Below, piece after piece: positions 1 through 8,793 of a stretch of 64,000 nt of DNA (position 1 is its first letter; the number at the start of each line of letters is the position of its first letter). The position numbers and the translations under genes were made by a program. The stretch comes from Alphaproteobacteria bacterium (GTDB lineage Bacteria; Pseudomonadota; Alphaproteobacteria; Micropepsales; Micropepsaceae). The stretch is taken from positions 1 through 64,000 of the forward strand of contig CANHNJ010000010.1 of the NCBI GenBank assembly GCA_947462105.1. The letters are read 5' to 3'. The notes under the pieces are model-generated. The model saw nothing but the letters and a program-made list of their open reading frames with translations, was not told the DNA's origin and did no database searches.

Positions 1-147
1 CACAACATGCAGCAGGCGTCGCGCGCATCCGACTACACCGCCTTCATGTATCTGGGCGAACTGATCGAATATGGCGCGACGGAGAAGATCTTCACCGCCC
101 CCGACAACAAGCGGACAGAACAGTACATCACCGGCCGCTTCGGCTGA
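1..147 (+). CDS. pstB: Phosphate ABC transporter ATP-binding protein PstB, C-terminal end (partial)
   Basis: The window opens inside this gene; 48 codons and a TGA stop remain. The fragment starts [15 protein letters not shown] and carries LGELIEYG and a QYITGRFG end, the hallmark tail of PstB. PstB is the cytoplasmic ATPase of the PstSCAB high-affinity phosphate importer, and the H at residue 1 here is the switch histidine after the Walker B region. The usual partner phoU does not follow on this strand; the next gene is convergent. The stop codon lies inside the first helix of a repeated hairpin element (144-249). Confidence 0.93.
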   Translation, partial: HNMQQASRASDYTAFMYLGELIEYGATEKIFTAPDNKRTEQYITGRFG

Positions 148-249
148 GCGCGCGTCTTTTGCCCTCTGGCGGTGTCACGCGTCGCTCATGGGCTTAGTGC
201 CCACATCGCTCCTCGGTACTGGCCAGCGGCCAAAATCCGCAGCGCTCAG
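144..249 (+). repeat. Structured intergenic element, copy 1 of 3
   Basis: This is a roughly 106-nt unit with nested helices. An outer helix pairs CTGAGCGC (144-151) with GCGCTCAG (242-249). A second pairs 157-170 (TTTTGCCCTCTGGC) with 222-235 (GCCAGCGGCCAAAA), 12 of 14 positions. An inner hairpin pairs TGGGC (189-193) with GCCCA (199-203) around loop TTAGT. Two other copies, at 46947 and 56347, keep the pairing while changing the bases. The pstB stop codon is part of the outer helix. No match to a named element is claimed. Confidence 0.75.
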
Positions 250-267
250 GTGGCGGGATCAGTAAGC

Positions 268-295
268 AAAAGGCCGCTCCATCGAGCGGCCTTTT
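268..295. terminator. Bidirectional Rho-independent terminator
   Basis: A perfect 12-bp stem AAAAGGCCGCTC / GAGCGGCCTTTT with a 4-base loop (280-283) is followed by TCTTTT on the + strand. It lies between pstB (+) and the convergent symporter gene (-), and the A-rich left arm gives a U-run in the other direction, so it can serve both. Confidence 0.85.
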
Positions 296-316
296 TCTTT
301 TGTGTGGTGCGCTGGA

Positions 317-1873
317 TCAGGCGGTGTAGTCGCCCGGCACGGTCTCGTCTGTGCCCGCGCGCTTGCCCAGGATCAGTGTCGCCACCACCGCCACCGCAAT
401 GTTCAGCGCCAGCGCCAGGATTGCGGCATAGGTCGGGACGGTGAGGCCAAAGAGTACCAACGGATAGGTGCTGGTCTTCAGCGCCAACTGCCACACCATC
501 ACCGTGCCGCTGACTATCCCCGCCGTCCAGCCCGCCAGCAGGCCCATCGGGTTGAACCAGCGGGTATACAGCCCGATGATCACCGCCGGCAGGGTCTGAA
601 CCATCCAGATGCCGCCCAGCAACTGGAGCTGGATGGCATAGGTGCTCTGCAGCTCCAGCACGAACAGCAGCGCGCCGAACTTCACGACGATGGAAACGAT
701 CTTGGCGACGCTGGCTTCCTGTTGCGGGGTGCAGTCTGGCTTCAGCCACTCCTTGTAGATGTTGCGGGTGAAGAGGTTGGCGCAGGCGATGGACATGATC
801 GCGGCGGGCACCAGCGCGCCGATGGCGATGGCGGCAAAGGCCAGGCCCACGAACCAGGCCGGGAACATCTTCAGGAACAGCGCCGGCACGGCGAAATTGT
901 TGCCGAAGGCAGCAAAGCCGGAGGCATAGGCCGGATCGCCCTTCACGCCTGACGCGATCGCCATGTAGCCCAGCAGCGCGATCAGGGCGAGCGCCACCGA
1001 ATAGGCCGGCAGGATCATCGCATTGCGGCGAATGACATGACGGCTGGACGAAGACAGGATGCCGGTCACCGCATGCGGATAGATGAACAACGCCAGCAGC
1101 GAACCCAGCGCCAGCGTGGCATAGCCAAACTGCGGGCCCAGGCTTGTCGCCGTCGCCGGGGCCAACGTCAGCTGCGTCTGGGGCGCGGCGTCGAAGATGG
1201 CGCCATAGCCGCCCAGCTTTGCCGGGATGTAGATAATGGCGGCGATGACGGTGATGTAAACCAGCAGGTCCTTCACCACTGCGATCAGTGCGGGCGCACG
1301 CAGGCCCGACGAGTAGGTGTAGAAGGCCAACACGGCGAAGGCGATCAGCAGCGGCACGTCGACCGCGCCGAAGCCCGGCACGTGCAGCGAGAAATTCATG
1401 CCCAGGGCTGCCAGCACCACCTGCATGCCGACAAGTTGCAGCGCGATATAGGGCATGGTGGCGACGATGCCGGTGGCGGCCACCGCCAGCGACAGGCTGC
1501 GGCTGCCGAAGCGGCCACGCACGAAATCGGCGGCAGTGACATACCCATGACGATGCGCCACCGACCACAGGCGCGGGAATGCCAGGAACAGCAGCGGGAA
1601 CATCAGGATGGTATAGGGCACGGCGAAGAAGCCCGGCGCGCCCGCACCGAACACCAAAGCGGGCACGGCGATGAAGGTATAGGCGGTGTAGAGGTCGCCG
1701 CCCAGCAGGAACCAGGTCACCCAGGTGCCGAAGCGGCGGCCACCCAGGCCCCATTCATGCAGGTTGGAAAGATCGCCCGCGCGCCAGCGCGCCGCGAAAA
1801 AGCCAAGACCCGTCACCAGCGCGAACAGGCCCAGAAAAACCGTCAGGGTGACGGGATTGGCTTGCATGCTCAT
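317..1873 (-). CDS. Solute:sodium symporter (SSS) family transporter, MctP-like
   Basis: A 518-residue, very hydrophobic protein with about 13 predicted membrane segments. The N-terminal region has a GLGGRRFGTWVTWFLLGGDLYTAYTF stretch (about residues 42-67), typical of the SSS/PutP family and closest in feel to rhizobial MctP monocarboxylate permeases. It would import a small organic acid or amino acid with Na+ or H+ across the inner membrane. Its ATG overlaps the stop of the DUF3311 gene upstream (ATGA), an arrangement known for MctP-type systems, so the two are probably co-translated. Substrate cannot be read from sequence. Confidence 0.88.
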   Translation of the reverse strand: MSMQANPVTLTVFLGLFALVTGLGFFAARWRAGDLSNLHEWGLGGRRFGTWVTWFLLGGDLYTAYTFIAVPALVFGAGAPGFFAVPYTILMFPLLFLAFPRLWSVAHRHGYVTAADFVRGRFGSRSLSLAVAATGIVATMPYIALQLVGMQVVLAALGMNFSLHVPGFGAVDVPLLIAFAVLAFYTYSSGLRAPALIAVVKDLLVYITVIAAIIYIPAKLGGYGAIFDAAPQTQLTLAPATATSLGPQFGYATLALGSLLALFIYPHAVTGILSSSSRHVIRRNAMILPAYSVALALIALLGYMAIASGVKGDPAYASGFAAFGNNFAVPALFLKMFPAWFVGLAFAAIAIGALVPAAIMSIACANLFTRNIYKEWLKPDCTPQQEASVAKIVSIVVKFGALLFVLELQSTYAIQLQLLGGIWMVQTLPAVIIGLYTRWFNPMGLLAGWTAGIVSGTVMVWQLALKTSTYPLVLFGLTVPTYAAILALALNIAVAVVATLILGKRAGTDETVPGDYTA

Positions 1874-2076
1874 TTGTTGCGCTCTTCATGGCGATAGACG
1901 GGATAAAGGCAGGCGACGCCGCCCACGATCCAGCTCATCTGGAACCAGTAGAAGAAGGGAATGCCGAACAGGCGCGGCTCGATCTGGTTGTAGAAGGGCA
2001 CCCACAACAGCGCCACATACGGGATCAGCAGCAGCAGATAGACCGGATGAAACTTCCGGCGCGGTTTATCGTCCAT
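1870..2076 (-). CDS. DUF3311 small membrane protein, partner of the SSS symporter
   Basis: A 68-residue protein starting MDDKPRRKFHPVY, with two membrane segments: PVYLLLLIPYVALLWVPFY, and one around FFYWFQMSWIVGGVACLY. DUF3311 proteins are nearly always encoded just before MctP-type symporters and are presumed accessory subunits. The ATG at 2076 has GAGGGGAACC directly upstream; a longer in-frame reading would start inside the terminator at 2140-2172 and is rejected. The stop overlaps the symporter start by 4 nt. Confidence 0.85.
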   Translation of the reverse strand: MDDKPRRKFHPVYLLLLIPYVALLWVPFYNQIEPRLFGIPFFYWFQMSWIVGGVACLYPVYRHEERNK

Positions 2077-2139
2077 GGTTCCCCTCAATCCCCCTGCCGC
2101 GTCTTGCAGGCGCGTGCAGCAGCAGTTATCGCATAAAAA

Positions 2140-2172
2140 ATGCGCCGCCCGAAAGACTTTCGGGCGGCGCAT
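2140..2172 (-). terminator. Rho-independent terminator of the bicupin gene
   Basis: An almost continuous inverted repeat, ATGCGCCGCCCGAAAG (2140-2155), A, then CTTTCGGGCGGCGCAT (2157-2172). On the minus strand it is followed by a run of T (complement of 2135-2140). It lies 18 nt past the bicupin stop codon. Confidence 0.88.
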
Positions 2173-2190
2173 GGTGCAGGCTTGAAGCTG

Positions 2191-3192
2191 CTAGTTGCCG
2201 CGACCAGCCGGGGCGGTGGCGCCACGGCCCGCAGGTGCGCGCATGACTTCCTTGCCGTCCTCGTCCACGGCCTGGTTGGTCGCGGGCGCGACGCCGGTGA
2301 TGTAGAGCCGCGTGGTGTTCGGATCGCCGATACGGTTGCCGTCCCAATGGATGCCCTTGGGCAGATCCTGGACGAAGGCGCCGGCCGGCATCGGATAGGT
2401 CAGCCGGGTGTCATGATAGGTGCTGGAGCTGGTCCACCAGGTCCCCGTCAGGACATAAATGTAACGGGGATATGGGTGGTAATGCGGCGAGGAATAACGC
2501 CCCGGCGCCCAGGTCTGGACGACGCCATACGGGGTGCCTTCGGTCTGGGCACCCTGGCCGCCGCCATAGAGGTTCTGGTTCCCGGTGGTCGAGACTTCCG
2601 CGATCGTGATCTTCGCCGCATCGGGCGCCGCGCCCGCCGCATCGCTGACCTTGACGGTGGTGGTCTGGGCATAATCGCTCATGATGCGGTTATCCGCCGA
2701 TCCGACACCGGTGATGATCAGCACGGTGGGCTCGGTCGCGCCGGCGCGGTTGCCGTCCACGAAGCTGGTCTTGGCGACATTGGTGATGAAGTTGTCGGCC
2801 TTGACCGGATAGCTGGCCGCCGCAGTGCTGTTGCTGACCCACAGGGTGCCGGATGCAACATAGACCCAGCGGTCATTGGCAAGCGTGCGCGGCTGGGAGA
2901 ATTGCCCCGGCGCCAGTTTCACCAGCACGCCATAGGGATCGCCCGCCTTGGTAGGATTGCCATAGAGCAGGGCCTTGTTGCCGGTCCATTTGATCTGGTT
3001 GGGCAGCAGGTAGGTGATGCGCGAGGGATCGGGTGTCGGTCCGTGCGGGTCGCTGATGGTCGCGCCCATGAATTCGTGGGGCCCGTGGGGAGGATTGTTC
3101 TGATATTGCGTTTGGGCGAAGCCCTGGGACGCGATGGCGGCGCCTGCCATCACGGCAAGCGCAGACAAGCCGTATTTCATGATGGTCTTCAT
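2191..3192 (-). CDS. Secreted two-domain cupin protein with a decayed first metal site
   Basis: A 333-residue protein with an N-terminal signal peptide (MKTIMKYGLSALAVMAG..., cleavage after FAQ, about residue 27). Two homologous cupin domains follow (about 50-155 and 190-310). The second has SSPHYHPYPRYIYVLTG and KGIHWDGNR, the HxH and later His of a cupin metal site. The first has SQPRTLANDRW and SFVDGNR at the same places, so it lacks the histidines. The C-terminus is a short low-complexity RGATAPAGRGN tail. A single-domain paralogue lies at 4475-4963. The start has AGGGAGA 6 nt upstream. Enzymatic role unknown. Confidence 0.85.
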   Translation of the reverse strand: MKTIMKYGLSALAVMAGAAIASQGFAQTQYQNNPPHGPHEFMGATISDPHGPTPDPSRITYLLPNQIKWTGNKALLYGNPTKAGDPYGVLVKLAPGQFSQPRTLANDRWVYVASGTLWVSNSTAAASYPVKADNFITNVAKTSFVDGNRAGATEPTVLIITGVGSADNRIMSDYAQTTTVKVSDAAGAAPDAAKITIAEVSTTGNQNLYGGGQGAQTEGTPYGVVQTWAPGRYSSPHYHPYPRYIYVLTGTWWTSSSTYHDTRLTYPMPAGAFVQDLPKGIHWDGNRIGDPNTTRLYITGVAPATNQAVDEDGKEVMRAPAGRGATAPAGRGN

Positions 3193-3330
3193 AAGACGTC
3201 TCCCTGGAAATCTGTGGCTGGAATTCTGTCATGGGCCGGCCCGAGCAGGGTGACGGCGTGAGGGACAAGATTCCGAGCGCCTGTCCCGAATGTCAATGTT
3301 GCAATGTCCTTCGCAACTGCAATGACGGCG

Positions 3331-4077
3331 CTATCGCAGGACCGTAAAGCCCGCCTTCTCAAAGACTGAACGCGCCGCAGGGGAAGACAGATACTCGAGG
3401 AAGCCCCGCGCCTCCGGCCTAGCGTCCCTGGTCAGGGCGGCGGGATAGCGGATGGGGGTGTGCAGGTTCTCCGGGAAGGTCGCGGCGACCTTCACTCTGG
3501 GTTCTGCCCGGGCGTCGGTTTCATAGACCACGCCCAGCTTCGTTTCCCCGCGCGCGACATAGGCGAGGGCGACGCGCACATTTTCCGCCAGCGCCAATGG
3601 CACGCCATCCCAGACAGCAAGTGCGGTCAACGCCTCCTTGCCATACTTGCCCGCCGGCACGGTGGTGGGATCGGCAATGGCCAGACGCCCGCCCTTCAAG
3701 ACGCTCTTCAGGTTCCGGCCGCGCGTCAGCCTAATGGCGGCGCCGTCCAGCGGCGCGATCAGCACCAGCCGGTTGCCCAGCAGGTCCTTGCGCGTCCCGG
3801 CCGCCAGAAAATTCTTACTGTCGAGATAGTCCATCCACTCCTCGTCGGCGCTGACGAAGACATCGGCGCCGCCAGAGGCTTCGACCTGCCGCGCCAGCAC
3901 CGATGAAGCCGCCAGCGAAACGGCGACGGTCTTGCCGTTCTGCTTCGAATAGTCGGCGGCCAGCCGGTTCATGGTCTCGGCCAGCGAGGCGGCGGCAAAG
4001 ACCGTGATGTCGGCGGCGAAGGCGGGAAGGGGCAGAAGCAGCAGCGCTGCGAGAAGGGCGCGCGCAAGCAGGCGCAT
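3331..4077 (-). CDS. modA: Molybdate ABC transporter substrate-binding protein
   Basis: A 248-residue periplasmic binding protein with a signal peptide (MRLLARALLAALLLLPLPAFA, about 21 residues) and the ModA signature ITVFAAASLAETM, then GADVFVSADEEWMDYL and GRLAIADPTTVPAGKYGKEAL. It captures molybdate or tungstate for the ModBC importer. The ATG at 4077 is chosen because it begins the signal peptide; longer readings run through the spacer. No modB or modC is next to it in this window, so it is either an orphan or served by a permease elsewhere. Its neighbours are cupins and a small membrane protein. Confidence 0.92.
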   Translation of the reverse strand: MRLLARALLAALLLLPLPAFAADITVFAAASLAETMNRLAADYSKQNGKTVAVSLAASSVLARQVEASGGADVFVSADEEWMDYLDSKNFLAAGTRKDLLGNRLVLIAPLDGAAIRLTRGRNLKSVLKGGRLAIADPTTVPAGKYGKEALTALAVWDGVPLALAENVRVALAYVARGETKLGVVYETDARAEPRVKVAATFPENLHTPIRYPAALTRDARPEARGFLEYLSSPAARSVFEKAGFTVLR

Positions 4078-4129
4078 GACAGGCTCCGGAAGTGGGTGGC
4101 CGGAGCCTATCACGCCCTTGTGTCTGTGC

Positions 4130-4348
4130 TTAGGCCTTGCGGCCCGCGACCACCAGACCCAGACCCGCCAGGACGGCGGCGATGGAAGCCGCCATCGGAA
4201 TCCAGACGTTCTTTTCCTTGTCGGCATTGATCTCGATGGGGCCAATCTCGGCCACGGTCTCGCGCTGGGCCCAGGAAATATTGGGGACCACCAAGGCGCC
4301 GATACCCAGAGCAATCAGCACGATACCCAGAATCATCATTGGCTTCAT
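4130..4348 (-). CDS. Small two-TM membrane protein of unknown function
   Basis: A 72-residue protein, MKPMMILGIVLIALGIGALV at the N-terminus and a second hydrophobic stretch (about 50-69) ending AGRKA. Between them is a short polar loop with EIGPIEINADKEKNVWIP, facing the periplasm if the N-terminus is inside. The pattern resembles small DUF3185-like membrane proteins; no function is known. A GGGAG ribosome site precedes the ATG by about 9 nt and sits next to an inverted repeat CCCGAAATCGGG. It lies upstream of modA on the same strand. Confidence 0.72.
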   Translation of the reverse strand: MKPMMILGIVLIALGIGALVVPNISWAQRETVAEIGPIEINADKEKNVWIPMAASIAAVLAGLGLVVAGRKA

Positions 4349-4474
4349 GAAATATGTCTCCCGAAATCGGGAGGATAACGCCCTGGCGGGAACAAAGGTT
4401 CCGGTCCCCTTTTCTTCGCCGCAATCGCCCTTTAGCGTCGTGCCGATAAAATCCTGACTTTGGAGAGAAACGTC

Positions 4475-4963
4475 ATGCGCCTTGCCCTTGCCGCCCTCAT
4501 CGCGGTGGCCGCCGCCGCAGTGCTGCCCGCCGCCGCCCAGACCCAGCCCGTCATTCCCAAGACGGCGGTGGTACCGGACAAGACCCACGCCACCTACATC
4601 CTGCCCAAGGATCTGAAGTGGAAGAAGGAAAGCCTGGGCCAGATGCAGGCGCCGCTCTATGGCGATCCCACCAAGCCCGGCCCCTATGGCGTCATCATCA
4701 AGTGGCCCAAGGGCCAGATGAGCCATCCGCATTATCACACCACCGACCGCTTCGCGTATGTGGTGTCGGGCACTTGGTGGGTCGCCACCAGCGAGACCTT
4801 CGATCCGGCCACCACCTATCCGCTGCCCGCTGGCACCTTCGCCACCGACCTGGCGAACAAGGTGCACTGGGACGGCTCCAAGGATGAAGACCTGATCCTG
4901 CTGGTCACGGGCATGGGCCCGATGAAGACGGTAACGGTGCCAGAAAAGCCCGCGAAGAAGTAA
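4475..4963 (+). CDS. Secreted single-domain cupin protein
   Basis: A 162-residue protein with signal peptide MRLALAALIAVAAAAVLPAAAQ. The cupin core has SHPHYHTTDRFAYVVSGTWW (about 82-101) and NKVHWDG (about 132-138), keeping the histidines expected for a metal-binding cupin. The sequence between and after these closely follows the C-terminal domain of the bicupin at 2191-3192, so the two are paralogues. The ATG at 4475 is preferred over an upstream TTG at 4460 because GGAGAG lies 7-8 nt before it. Likely periplasmic; substrate unknown. Confidence 0.85.
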   Translation: MRLALAALIAVAAAAVLPAAAQTQPVIPKTAVVPDKTHATYILPKDLKWKKESLGQMQAPLYGDPTKPGPYGVIIKWPKGQMSHPHYHTTDRFAYVVSGTWWVATSETFDPATTYPLPAGTFATDLANKVHWDGSKDEDLILLVTGMGPMKTVTVPEKPAKK

Positions 4964-4982
4964 GACGCAGTCCGTCGCGCGT

Positions 4983-6348
4983 CTAAAGATGCGCGATGCG
5001 GCGATAGGAGAGCGCCTCGGCAACATGGTTTTTGCCGACGCTCTCCGCACCGCCCAGATCCGCGATGGTGCGGGCGACTTTCAGGACGCGATGATAGCCG
5101 CGCGCCGTAAGCTGCATCCGCTCTGCCGCCTCGGTCAGGAGCTTGCTTCCTGCTACTTCCGGCGTGGCCATTTTCTCCAGCACTTCGCCTTCCATCTGCG
5201 CATTGGTGCGCAGGCCGTGCGGCGTCAGCCGTTCGCGCTGGATATCGCGCGCCGCCGCCACGCGCTGCGCCACGGCGGCGCTGCCTTCGGCGGCAGATGG
5301 TAGCGACAGGTCCGCTGCGGAAACGGCGGCGACATCCAGATGCAGGTCGATGCGGTCAAACAGTGGACCGGAGATGCGCGATTGGTAATCCAGCGCGCAT
5401 TTTGGTGCGCGGCCACAGCCACGTGCGGGCTCTGACAGGTAGCCGCAACGGCACGGGTTCATCGCCGCCACCCACCAGCGCTGCCATCGAGGCGGAGTGG
5501 TGCGGGTTGCAGAAGGGACGCGAACGGCTGATCGCGCCGCCTTCCAGCGCGCCGGACAGCGACTGGATAAGCGATATCTCCAGCGCCTCGCGCGCATCCA
5601 GCGGCGGCAGCAGGCCCGGCAGCCGTTGCGCCAGCATCGACTTGCCCGCGCCGGGCGGGCCGACCATCAGCAGGTTGTGCCCGCCGGCTGCCGCGATCTC
5701 CAGCGCGCGCTTGGCGCCTTCCTGGCCCTTGACGTCGCGCAGGTCGGGCGCACTGCGCGATGGCATCGCCACCTTTGGCACTGGCGTTGCCAGCACGGTG
5801 GCGCCCTTCATGTGATTGACCAGCGCAATGAGCGATGGCGCGGCGAGAATTTCCATTGCCCCGGCAAAGGCCGCTTCCGCGCCGCAGGCCTCGGGACAGA
5901 TCAGGCCGCGCCCCTGTTCGTTGGCGGCGATGGCGGCGGGCAGCACGCCCGGCACGGCGGTGATGGCTGCATCCAGCGACAGCTCGCCCAGCGCCACGTA
6001 ATTCGCCATCTCGCTGATCGGCAGCGCGCCCATCGCGGCCAGCAGGCCCAGCGCAATGGGCAGGTCATAGTGCGAGCCTTCCTTGGGCAGGTCGGCGGGC
6101 GCGAGGTTGACGGTGATGCGCTTGAACGGCAGCGCCAGCCCGATGGCGGCCAGCGCGGCGCGCACTCGCTCGCGGCTTTCCGCCGCCGCCTTGTCGGCCA
6201 GGCCGACGACATTGAACTGGCCAGCGCCGCTGTCGGCAATGTGCACCTGCACGTCCACCGGACGAGCCTCGATGCCCTGGAACGCAACGGTATAGATATG
6301 AGCGACGGTCGTGGAGCCCGGTGCGAAACAGCGACAGCACAAGCACAC
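4983..6348 (-). pseudogene. comM: YifB/ComM Mg-chelatase-like AAA+ ATPase, disrupted by an internal deletion
   Basis: ComM is the helicase-like AAA+ ring that extends donor DNA during natural transformation. The first part (about 6348-5470) has the N-terminal fold from YTVAFQGIEARPVDVQV and the Walker A GPPGAGKS, reaching NPHHSASMAALVGGG. The gene then jumps frame directly to VAAMNPCRCGY and continues to the usual end, YRRIAHL. The segment normally in between, about 57 residues containing the DELPEF Walker B region, is absent. The junction is at 5464-5472, where GGTGGCGGC could have served as a short direct repeat. The start (GTG 6348 or TTG 6342) is uncertain. Confidence 0.85.
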
Positions 6349-6410
6349 AACACAGTCAGGCAGGAGCCTAGCTGCGTTATTCCATCCGGGTAAAGAGGCT
6401 GGGAGGCGCC

Positions 6411-6722
6411 CTATTCAGGCGCGACGGTGACCTTGATGCCGTCAGTCTCGGCCGAGCAGATGATCTGGCATGACAGGCGCGAGGAGCCCGGCTCCACCGC
6501 CAGCGCCATATCCAGCATGTCGATCTCGGCTTCCGAGGGTTCCGGCAGTTTGCCGTACCAGCCATCGGTCACATAGACATGGCAGGTGGCGCAGGCGCAG
6601 GCGCCGCCACATTCGGCGGCGATATCGAAGCCGCCATCGCGCAGGATTTCCATCACGCTCCAGCCATCACGGCCTTCGATTTCGCGCGTATTGCCCTGAC
6701 GGTCCGTGCCAATGATCTTCAT
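6411..6722 (-). CDS. 2Fe-2S ferredoxin, adrenodoxin type
   Basis: A 103-residue electron carrier with the C-x5-C-x2-C...C pattern of vertebrate/adrenodoxin-type ferredoxins: Cys38, Cys44, Cys47 and Cys85. The cluster loop is AAECGGACACATCHVY. It starts 3 nt after the stop of the reductase gene upstream, so the two form a complete NADPH to reductase to ferredoxin chain. In alphaproteobacteria such pairs feed cytochromes P450 or Fe-S assembly; no P450 is in the window. Confidence 0.93.
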   Translation of the reverse strand: MKIIGTDRQGNTREIEGRDGWSVMEILRDGGFDIAAECGGACACATCHVYVTDGWYGKLPEPSEAEIDMLDMALAVEPGSSRLSCQIICSAETDGIKVTVAPE

Positions 6723-6725
6723 CGC

Positions 6726-7778
<1,053 letters not shown>

Positions 7779-7906
7779 TTAAATGCTTTTGGGCGCGGCG
7801 GGAAAATCAAGTTTCTACACCTAAGTTCGTGTAATAGCTGGAAAAACCGTCTTCGTTATATGTAAAAATAGCCAGCCCAACAACCCCTGCTATAAACAGC
7901 GCTGCG

Positions 7907-8218
7907 ATGCAAAATGACGCCCCCCTGAAGTCCCCGGAATCCTGCGCTGACATGGCAGAATTGCGGGATGCCATCGATGCGATGGACCGCAAGCTGGTGC
8001 GGCTGCTGGCCCAGCGCCAGGGCTATATCGAGCGCGCGGCGGTGCTGAAGCAGGATCGCGCCACCGTGCGAGACGAGGCGCGGATCGAGGATGTGGTGGC
8101 CAAGGTGCTGGCCGAGGCCAAGGCCGCAGGGCTGTCGCCCGCGATAGCCGAAGCGGTGTGGCGCGTCCTGATCGAACGCTCCATCCAGCACGAATTCCAG
8201 AAATTCGACGCCAAGTAA
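7907..8218 (+). CDS. Chorismate mutase, AroQ class
   Basis: A 103-residue all-helical protein converting chorismate to prephenate for Phe and Tyr synthesis. Arg20, Arg37 and Lys48 have the same spacing as the catalytic Arg11, Arg28 and Lys39 of the E. coli domain (LRDAIDAMDRKLVRLLAQR). It is a stand-alone enzyme of ordinary length with no fused dehydratase or dehydrogenase. It reads divergently from the reductase gene across a 143-nt spacer. Confidence 0.92.
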   Translation: MQNDAPLKSPESCADMAELRDAIDAMDRKLVRLLAQRQGYIERAAVLKQDRATVRDEARIEDVVAKVLAEAKAAGLSPAIAEAVWRVLIERSIQHEFQKFDAK

Positions 8219-8238
8219 TAGGCGTCAGGCAGAAAGCG

Positions 8239-8271
8239 ACGGGCGCCTGTCGCTGGCGGACAGGCGCCCGT
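8239..8271. terminator. Hairpin between convergent chorismate mutase and urcA
   Basis: A 13-bp perfect stem ACGGGCGCCTGTC / GACAGGCGCCCGT with a 7-base loop (8252-8258) sits in the 64-nt gap between two convergent genes. There is no T-tract, so it may act as a barrier or processing stop rather than a canonical terminator. Confidence 0.6.
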
Positions 8272-8282
8272 GGTCGTGTGGT

Positions 8283-8585
8283 CTAGCGCGACGCGAACTG
8301 CTGCGGCGCGGCGGTGCTGCTGAGTTCCAGCAGCGCCTTGCGGCTCATCTGCTTGACGCAGGCCGTGGTGGCGCCGGCGGCGAAGGCGGGTGCCACCATG
8401 TAGGTGGGGGCAGGCGCGCTGCAGTAGGCGGTGGCGGCAGTCTGTACCCGCGCGGCGAGCGCGGCGCTGCCGGAGGTGGTGGCGAGGTTAAGGTCGCCAT
8501 AGAGGATGGTGGTGGGGCCGGCGGCGAGGGCAGAGCCCATGCCGAGGGTGGCGAGGATGGCGGCGGCGGCGATGTTGCGAACCAT
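8283..8585 (-). CDS. UrcA family secreted protein
   Basis: A 100-residue protein with a signal peptide (cleavage after ALAA, about residue 22), the UrcA motif ILYGDLNLATTSGSAALAARV and two cysteines (Cys55, Cys76) that can form a disulfide. UrcA proteins are abundant paralogues in sphingomonads and caulobacters with no assigned function. The ATG has a near-perfect AAAGGAGAT ribosome site, suggesting high expression. A 17-nt palindrome lies about 90 nt upstream (8673-8689). Confidence 0.85.
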   Translation of the reverse strand: MVRNIAAAAILATLGMGSALAAGPTTILYGDLNLATTSGSAALAARVQTAATAYCSAPAPTYMVAPAFAAGATTACVKQMSRKALLELSSTAAPQQFASR

Positions 8586-8672
8586 GAAGGATCTCCTTTG
8601 GGGTTAGGCGATCAATCCCGGTTCCTACCTGCGTATGTCGTTTTCTGGTGCTGGAGCGGAGGGTTAGCCCCG

Positions 8673-8689
8673 CAAGTCAACTTGACTTG
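8673..8689. promoter_or_regulatory. 17-nt palindrome upstream of urcA, candidate operator
   Basis: CAAGTCAA-C-TTGACTTG is a perfect 8+8 inverted repeat around one base, in the spacer between urcA and hpt. TTGACT within it could be a -35 element on the minus strand towards urcA, though no clear -10 follows at the right distance. The regulator is unknown. Confidence 0.4.
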
Positions 8690-8793
8690 AAGGTAAGCTA
8701 GCTGCGAGTGCGAACAAAAGTAAAGCGGACTTCCGCGTCAATTACGCGAAAGTATTGCAACGCAGCAATGCAGAAATGAGGCGGGCCTGAAAT

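Noticed and set aside
144-249. Treating repeat copy 1 as a plain terminator of pstB
   Set aside because: A separate perfect terminator lies at 268-295, and two other copies of the element with conserved folding show it is a distinct unit.
1037-1897. Open frame on the + strand opposite the symporter gene
   Set aside because: Composition is Arg/Gln/His rich with no recognisable motif and no ribosome site; it is a shadow of the real gene.
8673-8689. SoxR or MerR-type operator at the urcA palindrome
   Set aside because: The symmetry is similar but the bases do not match the SoxR box and no MerR-family gene is nearby.
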